Shown: piece after piece, positions 31,519 through 35,550 of the stretch
Numbering within the stretch: position 1 is the first letter of the stretch
Layout: each line of letters opens with the position of its first letter
Assembly: GCA_031272345.1 (NCBI GenBank)
Contig: JAISTZ010000182.1
Coordinates: 1 to 35,550 of the forward strand
DNA: 35,550 nucleotides
Reading direction: 5' to 3'
Source of the DNA: Spirochaetaceae bacterium
GTDB taxonomy: Bacteria > Spirochaetota > Spirochaetia > Treponematales > Treponemataceae
The notes under the pieces: generated by a model
Databases searched by the model: none
Told to the model about the DNA's origin: nothing
What the model saw: the letters and a program-made list of their open reading frames with translations, nothing else
Made by a program: the position numbers and the translations under genes

Positions 31519-33261
31519 CTACTCCTTCTTTTGCCGTCCAAGCTTCCGCTTCTGGTCTTCGGGCAAATCCAGCCCCAGGGTGCCCCCGGGGTTCATGATT
31601 CCGTCGGGGTCAAAATGCTTCTTGAGGGCCTTGTACACGGCGAATTCGTTCTCCCCGATGCTGTGTTCCAGCCAGGGGCCGAACATCTTGCCGATGCCGT
31701 GGTGGTGGCTCATGGTCGCCCCGGACTTTTGAATCGCGTCGAGGATGCCCGCGTGGAAGGCGCGGAATTCCTCCGGGTCGTGCATGATGACGAGGAAGAT
31801 CCAGTAGAGATTCGCCCCCTGGGGGTAGGCGTGACTCAGGTGGGTCATGCAGATCGTGTTGGGCCGCGCCTTGACGTAGGCGCGCACGTCCCGGTGCACC
31901 TGGCTCATGTTGCTCCAATTGACCGTGCACTCCATGGTGTCCATCACCACGCCGAAATCCTGGAGGGTGTCCCGGAGGTAGGGGTCGCTGAACCGGCCCT
32001 TCTCCCAGGCCCTCGTGACCGCCCCGGAGAGCCAGACGCCGCCGTATTTCCGCGCCACCCGGGCAGCGTTTTTGGCGCAGTTTTTTGAGAACCCGGCCTC
32101 CCCGTTGGTGAATCCCAAAAAGAGGCACATTTCGTCAACCTTGAAGCCCCTGAGGTCGAAGAGGATTTTGAGGGGACTGTCGATCACGTTGTACATGTGG
32201 AGCATGATGGAGGTTTCCTCCGGGTCCGAGAGGCGGAACACCGAGGGATTCCCCCCTTCGCTCTGCATGATTTCCCTGGCGGCCCGCTGGCCGGTCTCCC
32301 AGTCCTTGAACATGTACGAAAACCGGCGGATCGTCTGCGGGGTGTGGCGGAAGATTTTCAGGGTGACGTGGGTGAGCACTCCGAAGGTCCCCTCGCTTCC
32401 CAGCATGATTTGATTCAGATCCGGGCCGGTGGCCTTGCGGGGGTAGCGGTCCGTGGTGATTGTGCCCGCAGGGGTTGCGTAGTCCCCCCCCAGCACGATG
32501 TCCTGGATGCAGCCGTAGTAGGTGGAGTTCTGCCCGGCCCCGTGGGTGACGGCCCACCCGCCCACGGAGGAGTGTTCCCAGCTTTGGGGAAAGTGCCCGG
32601 AGGTGTAGGCCCGCTCCGCGCCGAAAAGCTGCTGGGCCCTGTTGAGGGTCTCTTCCAGTTTGGGGCCGCTCATGCCGGCCTCCACGGTGATGGTCTGGTC
32701 AACCTCGTTGAAGCGCACCACCTTGTTGAACCGGAGGCGCAGGTCCAGGGACACGCCGCCCTTCACGCACTCCACCCCCCTGGTGACCGAGGAGCCCCCG
32801 CCGTACACGTAAAGCGGTATCTTCTCCCGGGCGCAGAACGAGACGATGCGTTCAATCTGCTCCTTTGTGTCCGGGTAGACCACCGCGTCGGGCACGTTTT
32901 CCACCCGCCTGAGGCGCAGGCGCATGAGGTCGTACATGGTCTTGCCGTAGGCCACCGAGAGCCGGGCATAGTCGTCGGTGCGCACGAAGTCCCTCCCCAC
33001 GATGTCCCTGAGGGCCTGAATGTGGGAGGCCGGCAGGGCTGAGGGCTTGTCGAATTTGACTTCGTCGAGCCCAAGGTTTTCGCTGTAGGTCCTGAAGACC
33101 TCGTCGCCCAGGCCGAACTGCCCCTTGAGCAGCTTATAGAGGGACTCCCTGGGGGCTTTTATCTGATTCGGCGCCCCCCACTTGAAGATTGACCTGTACG
33201 AATTGGGCGGCACCTCGCCCTGATACCATTTCGGTTCAAAATCCTTGTATGCGTGCGCCAT
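31519..33261 (-). CDS. Alkyldihydroxyacetonephosphate synthase (FAD-binding, ether lipid synthesis)
   Basis: 580 residues, the bacterial counterpart of AGPS, which swaps the acyl chain of acyl-DHAP for a fatty alcohol to form the ether bond of plasmalogens. FAD_binding_4 domain with YVYGGGSSVTRGVE (about residues 150-162), EAGMSGPKLEETL and GSEGTFGVLT; the C-terminal part has the active-site His run SHHHGIGKMF (His519-521) and ends with DPDGIMNPGGTLGL. ATG 33261 is chosen with AAAGGAG 5 nt upstream; GTG 33267 is too close to that site. Monocistronic on the minus strand, with a structured leader. Confidence 0.93.
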   Translation of the reverse strand: MAHAYKDFEPKWYQGEVPPNSYRSIFKWGAPNQIKAPRESLYKLLKGQFGLGDEVFRTYSENLGLDEVKFDKPSALPASHIQALRDIVGRDFVRTDDYARLSVAYGKTMYDLMRLRLRRVENVPDAVVYPDTKEQIERIVSFCAREKIPLYVYGGGSSVTRGVECVKGGVSLDLRLRFNKVVRFNEVDQTITVEAGMSGPKLEETLNRAQQLFGAERAYTSGHFPQSWEHSSVGGWAVTHGAGQNSTYYGCIQDIVLGGDYATPAGTITTDRYPRKATGPDLNQIMLGSEGTFGVLTHVTLKIFRHTPQTIRRFSYMFKDWETGQRAAREIMQSEGGNPSVFRLSDPEETSIMLHMYNVIDSPLKILFDLRGFKVDEMCLFLGFTNGEAGFSKNCAKNAARVARKYGGVWLSGAVTRAWEKGRFSDPYLRDTLQDFGVVMDTMECTVNWSNMSQVHRDVRAYVKARPNTICMTHLSHAYPQGANLYWIFLVIMHDPEEFRAFHAGILDAIQKSGATMSHHHGIGKMFGPWLEHSIGENEFAVYKALKKHFDPDGIMNPGGTLGLDLPEDQKRKLGRQKKE

Positions 33262-33300
33262 GGGCACTCCTTTAAAAGCACTAATGAATCAGCTTGTTGC

Positions 33301-33358
33301 CCCGAAACCGGGACGTCGGAATTTTCCGTTATTAAAACGTCCGCCGGGCCGGTTTGGG
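33301..33358 (-). other. Nested stem-loop at the 5' end of the alkyl-DHAP synthase leader
   Basis: Outer arms AAACCGG (33305-33311) and CCGGTTT (33349-33355), extendable by CCC/GGG with one bulge; inner arms GGACGT (33311-33316) and ACGTCC (33337-33342); innermost the palindrome CGGAATTTTCCG (33317-33328). Starting at or beside the predicted +1 (about 33359), it could protect or regulate the mRNA. No known riboswitch class recognised. Confidence 0.55.
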
Positions 33359-33365
33359 TACGGGG

Positions 33366-33394
33366 ATTGTATACTTTTTCCGGCCGAACCGCAA
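33366..33394 (-). promoter_or_regulatory. Promoter of the alkyl-DHAP synthase gene
   Basis: On the minus strand: -35 TTGCGG (33394-33389), 17-nt spacer, -10 TACAAT (33371-33366), +1 near 33359; leader about 98 nt. The -35 matches only three of six positions. Confidence 0.55.
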
Positions 33395-33408
33395 GGCGGC
33401 TTTTTTGC

Positions 33409-33437
33409 TTGACAAACACCAGGGAAGGGGGTATGCT
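33409..33437 (+). promoter_or_regulatory. Sigma-70 promoter of the small membrane protein pair, near-leaderless
   Basis: Perfect -35 TTGACA (33409-33414), 17-nt spacer, -10 TATGCT (33432-33437). ATG 33446 lies 8 nt beyond the -10, so +1 is predicted only 2 nt before it. Divergent from the alkyl-DHAP synthase promoter. Confidence 0.7.
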
Positions 33438-33445
33438 GATGGATT

Positions 33446-33634
33446 ATGGATGATCTGCTGGCTGAAGTCGTAAAGATCCGCGAGCTTTTAGAAAAACTGG
33501 CGGCTGGATCGGCCAAAAAGCCAGCCCCGCTTCTGAGAAGGGGATGGGTCATTGTTTTGGAAGTGGCGGCATTCCTGTCCGCCCTGGTGTCGATAATAAT
33601 TTACGTGATTGATTACTTAATGAGGTACCTATGA
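33446..33634 (+). CDS. 62-residue membrane protein, unknown
   Basis: An amphipathic N-terminal helix (MDDLLAEVVKIRELLEKLAAG), a basic linker (KKPAPLLRRG) and one membrane helix (about residues 34-56: IVLEVAAFLSALVSIIIYVI). No family recognised. No Shine-Dalgarno; the promoter sits so close that the mRNA is predicted to be leaderless or nearly so. Its stop overlaps the next tiny gene as ATGA. A coiled-coil plus single helix could be a membrane-tethered regulator or toxin; not decidable. Confidence 0.6.
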   Translation: MDDLLAEVVKIRELLEKLAAGSAKKPAPLLRRGWVIVLEVAAFLSALVSIIIYVIDYLMRYL

Positions 33635-33714
33635 ACTGGCTTTTAATACTTACACTGTCACTTACCGCTATTTTTACGTTAGCGAGCGTTATTCTCCGTC
33701 TGCGGGAAAAGTAA
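33631..33714 (+). CDS. 27-residue membrane peptide coupled to the preceding gene
   Basis: Sequence MNWLLILTLSLTAIFTLAS then a basic end VILRLREK: essentially a single hydrophobic helix with positive C-terminus. GAGG 5 nt before ATG 33631 and an ATGA overlap with the 62-residue gene support translation. Size and composition resemble small hydrophobic toxin or holin-like peptides, but this is only a resemblance. Confidence 0.5.
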   Translation: MNWLLILTLSLTAIFTLASVILRLREK

Positions 33715-33726
33715 GGGAATTACTGA

Positions 33727-33746
33727 AAAAGTCAATCGAGACTTTT
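33727..33746. repeat. Perfect inverted repeat after the small membrane genes
   Basis: AAAAGTC (33727-33733), 6-nt loop AATCGA, GACTTTT (33740-33746). A run of four T in the right arm makes it a weak terminator candidate for the small membrane gene pair. Confidence 0.5.
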
Positions 33747-33821
33747 ACAAGAGGGGAACCTTCGCTCCCGTTGGTCGCTCGGTTGAGGAGCAGTGCTACT
33801 TTACTTGGCCGCAATTTCGTA

Positions 33822-33838
33822 GCAACTCAAAGAGTTGC
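33822..33838. repeat. Perfect hairpin just past the XRE gene end
   Basis: GCAACTC (33822-33828), AAA, GAGTTGC (33832-33838), 7-bp stem with 3-nt loop. It lies 7 nt beyond the stop of the minus-strand XRE gene and may stabilise or end that transcript, though no T-tract follows. Confidence 0.45.
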
Positions 33839-33844
33839 ATGTCC

Positions 33845-34186
33845 CTAGTGTGCCTTGGCGCATTTTCGGAGGAGTCCGTCGATGCAGAGATTTACCTGGG
33901 TGAGCCGTTCCAGGGCCAGGGCGGCCTTTTCCGCCGTTGTGTCCGCAAAGTCCGGGGGCGCGCCGTGCTGGAAGAAGAGGGTCCCCACAGCCACGTCCAG
34001 GGCCTCCGCCAGGCCCGCAAGGGTTTCGGGGTAGGGCCATTTTCTGCCGGTTTCTATGGCGCTCAAAAATCCCGCTGAAATTTTTGCCTTTTCCGCCAGT
34101 TTTTCCTGAGAAAGCCCCTTGTTTATCCTGTTCCGTTTGACGTTGTCCGCCAAAATGCCCCGCAGGGCCGCTCCGTCCATTGCCAT
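33845..34186 (-). CDS. XRE family transcriptional regulator
   Basis: 113 residues with one N-terminal helix-turn-helix HTH_3 domain (about 11-66): NVKRNRINKGLSQEKLAEKAKISAGFLSAIETGRKWPYPETLAGLAEAL is the standard Cro/C1 pattern. The rest is a short Ala-rich helix tail. Start ATG 34186 (ATG 34180 is possible). Repeats that look like operators lie upstream (34240-34291), which also are the upstream region of the divergent DUF5672 gene, so it may control both. Confidence 0.88.
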   Translation of the reverse strand: MAMDGAALRGILADNVKRNRINKGLSQEKLAEKAKISAGFLSAIETGRKWPYPETLAGLAEALDVAVGTLFFQHGAPPDFADTTAEKAALALERLTQVNLCIDGLLRKCAKAH

Positions 34187-34239
34187 ACCTAAAACGATTG
34201 AAATTTACCCGCCGAAGTGACAAAAATGAAACGCCTATA

Positions 34240-34291
34240 AGAACAAAAAAGTTCTGTCAGATGAAGAAAAACGATTTTTTTTGTTCTGTTA
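34240..34291. promoter_or_regulatory. Candidate operator repeats in the XRE/DUF5672 divergent region
   Basis: Direct repeats GTTCTGTCAG (34251-34260) and GTTCTGTTAG (34283-34292) are 32 nt apart, about three helical turns; AGAAC (34240-34244) forms an inverted repeat with the first GTTCT (34251-34255). A/T tracts lie in between. Placement between divergent genes suggests binding sites for the XRE protein. Confidence 0.5.
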
Positions 34292-34314
34292 GGGTGAATT
34301 TTTGCCTACCAGGG

Positions 34315-34342
34315 TTGACTCGGCGTGTTTTTCTAATAGAAT
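34315..34342 (+). promoter_or_regulatory. Sigma-70 promoter of the DUF5672 gene, predicted leaderless
   Basis: -35 TTGACT (34315-34320), 16-nt spacer, -10 TAGAAT (34337-34342), then 6 nt to ATG 34349, which is therefore the predicted +1. No Shine-Dalgarno. Confidence 0.68.
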
Positions 34343-34348
34343 GATATT

Positions 34349-35227
34349 ATGCCTGATAGAAAATATCAGATTTCAGGGAGCAGTGCGAGCCATCCCTCTG
34401 GGCGTTCCGGGCCGACCTGTTGTGTCGTCATACCCATTTACCGGGAATCGCCCCTTAAAACGGAATGCGCCTCATTGGAACGGGCCGCCCAAACCCTGGC
34501 GGACAGGCGGATAATTTTCGTTACCCATGAGGAATTGAATCCCGCCGAATATCTCCGCATACTCAAGCCCTACGGCGTCCAATTTGAATTTGCATACTTC
34601 CCCAAATATTATTTCGCGGGGATTTCCGGCTATAACGCGCTTATGTACGCGCCGCGATTTTACGAGCGGTTCCTCGATTATGATTATATCCTCCTTTATC
34701 AACTGGATAGTTGGGTATTTTCTCCGAACCTTGACCATTGGCTTTCCCTGGATTATGACTACCTCGGCGGACCGTGGTTTGAGGAAATAAAACACACCAT
34801 GACGTTGAAGTGGTCAGGATGTTTTAACGGGGGCTTGTGTTTAAGAAAAACGGCGGTGTTTTATCGCCTGTGTTTCGACCGCATCATACAACTCAACAAA
34901 CGGTTTTGGGAACTCCAAGAGCAAAGACGCATGATGCGTTTTGGCGCGGCAAAAATCTTTTCTTTTTTTAAAATGTTTTTGCTCAAAGCGGTGAACAAAC
35001 TTTTTAAATCTGAAATTGGCAATGAAGATGTGATATGGACACGGTTGCTCAAACAAAAGGGAAAACTTCCCTCGCTTGAAGAGGCCCTTGAATTTTGCTT
35101 TGCTGATTTTTATGCGGAATATGCCTTTGAATTGAACAAGCGGGCATTGCCGTCCTTTTGTCATGATTGGGATGGAATATGGCCGTGGAAATTTTGGCAA
35201 AACTATATAACTGCTGCACCGGCGTAA
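34349..35227 (+). CDS. DUF5672 family protein, glycosyltransferase-like
   Basis: 292 residues. TCCVVIPIYRE opens a nucleotide-sugar-like fold; YDYILLYQLDSWVF (about residues 110-124) places an acidic residue where DxD-type sites occur; CFNGGLCLRKTAVF, NEDVIW and a late LPSFCHDW follow. This is the DUF5672 pattern, a family often found in polysaccharide or surface glycan clusters, and putative glycosyltransferases. No membrane helix. The second half is clearly more AT-rich than the rest of the window, suggesting horizontal gain. No Shine-Dalgarno; leaderless mRNA predicted. Confidence 0.85.
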   Translation: MPDRKYQISGSSASHPSGRSGPTCCVVIPIYRESPLKTECASLERAAQTLADRRIIFVTHEELNPAEYLRILKPYGVQFEFAYFPKYYFAGISGYNALMYAPRFYERFLDYDYILLYQLDSWVFSPNLDHWLSLDYDYLGGPWFEEIKHTMTLKWSGCFNGGLCLRKTAVFYRLCFDRIIQLNKRFWELQEQRRMMRFGAAKIFSFFKMFLLKAVNKLFKSEIGNEDVIWTRLLKQKGKLPSLEEALEFCFADFYAEYAFELNKRALPSFCHDWDGIWPWKFWQNYITAAPA

Positions 35228-35295
35228 GGTACGTGCTTATAACATTTCCATCGGGCGGCGTTTTGGTGGACGGCAAAAGGTGACTGACCCCCCCC

Positions 35296-35329
35296 TTGAC
35301 ATTTTCAGACCAGTCTGTTAAACTGGTCT
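35296..35329 (+). promoter_or_regulatory. Promoter with perfect palindromic operator of the Phd/YefM antitoxin gene
   Basis: -35 TTGACA (35296-35301), 17-nt spacer, -10 TAAACT (35319-35324). Palindrome AGACCAGT (35307-35314), 7-nt centre, ACTGGTCT (35322-35329) covers the spacer and -10. Antitoxins of this family typically repress their own operon at such sites, so autoregulation is likely. Confidence 0.82.
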
Positions 35330-35346
35330 AGTATGGAGGCAAACAA

Positions 35347-35550
35347 ATGGTAGCGCAAAAACAGAACATCGGGGCTTTTGAGGCCAAGACCCACTTTTCC
35401 CAGATCATAGACAGGGTCGCGGGCGGGGCGGATTACGTTATCACCAGGCATGGAAAGCCGGTGGCAAAGATCATCCCCTTCACTGATGAGCCTGAGATGA
35501 CCCGGCAGGAAGCGGTGAAGCTTTTAATCGAAATGAGAAAACGCTATCGC
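35347..35550 (+). CDS. Type II antitoxin, Phd/YefM family, 3'-truncated by window end
   Basis: First 68 residues seen. NIGAFEAKTHFSQIIDRVAGGADYVITRHGKPVAKIIPF is the Phd/YefM DNA-binding fold (a strand and helix with conserved FEAK/F, then the VITRHGKPVA strand). GGAGG is 7 nt before ATG 35347. Antitoxins of this family neutralise a following toxin (commonly PIN-domain or RelE/Doc-like), which would lie past the window end. The operator in its promoter supports a self-controlled toxin-antitoxin operon. Confidence 0.9.
   Translation, partial: MVAQKQNIGAFEAKTHFSQIIDRVAGGADYVITRHGKPVAKIIPFTDEPEMTRQEAVKLLIEMRKRYR

Overview
The window is a GC-rich bacterial chromosome segment, most likely from a Spirochaetota member of the treponeme lineage. 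This is inference, not proof. Supporting signs are a cluster of lipoproteins with short spirochaete-like lipoboxes ending in Gly-Cys or Ser-Cys, an LpoB/COG3014-like/LPP20-like gene row, an alkyl-DHAP synthase for ether lipids, a clostridial-type 4-hydroxybutyrate dehydrogenase, a LolCDE export system and an elongated PRPP synthetase. Promoters are mostly of the TTGACA-N17-TATAAT type. No rRNA, tRNA, CRISPR array or transposase was seen.

Layout. (1) 1-6779: a Dpp/Opp-type ABC importer operon (binding protein, two permeases, two ATPases), with a nitrilase-family amidase and an RraA-like aldolase-fold protein inserted between permeases and ATPases. This suggests import followed by processing of an amide-containing substrate. 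(2) 6809-9591: single genes: a Uma2/DUF820 nuclease-fold protein, FeoA with a tiny Cys-rich FeoB-associated protein but no FeoB, a Dabb-domain protein, and a GH1 beta-glycosidase. (3) 9614-12254: a 757-residue Gly/Ala-rich surface lipoprotein with a collagen-like start and a predicted 287-nt structured leader. (4) 12291-14797, minus strand: a coupled operon tsaD - flavodoxin/ferredoxin fusion - membrane protein. (5) 14883-18794: four lipoproteins (LpoB, COG3014-like, LPP20-like and one unassigned) ending at a strong terminator, followed by a lamin-tail-like secreted protein. (6) 19973-22423: prs and thiI. (7) 22427-30306: a seven-gene operon in which every junction overlaps: prfB (with the classic +1 programmed frameshift), a PEGA-like membrane protein, ftsY, a secreted unknown, then lolC-lolD-lolE. 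(8) 30351-33394: 4-hydroxybutyrate dehydrogenase convergent with alkyl-DHAP synthase; the latter has a nested stem-loop at the predicted 5' end of its mRNA. (9) 33409-35550: an AT-richer accessory stretch with two coupled tiny membrane proteins, an XRE regulator with repeat operators, a DUF5672 glycosyltransferase-like gene, and a Phd/YefM antitoxin cut off by the window end.

The most notable cross-cutting signal is promoter placement. In at least five transcription units (GH1, tsaD, prfB, the 62-residue membrane protein and DUF5672) the -10 box lies 6-8 nt before the start codon with no Shine-Dalgarno, so transcription is predicted to start at, or within 2 nt of, the start codon (leaderless mRNA). 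Operon-internal genes mostly carry good AGGAGG-like sites. A normal two-mode translation system, with housekeeping genes such as prfB and tsaD using the leaderless mode, is the best candidate here for an undescribed feature.
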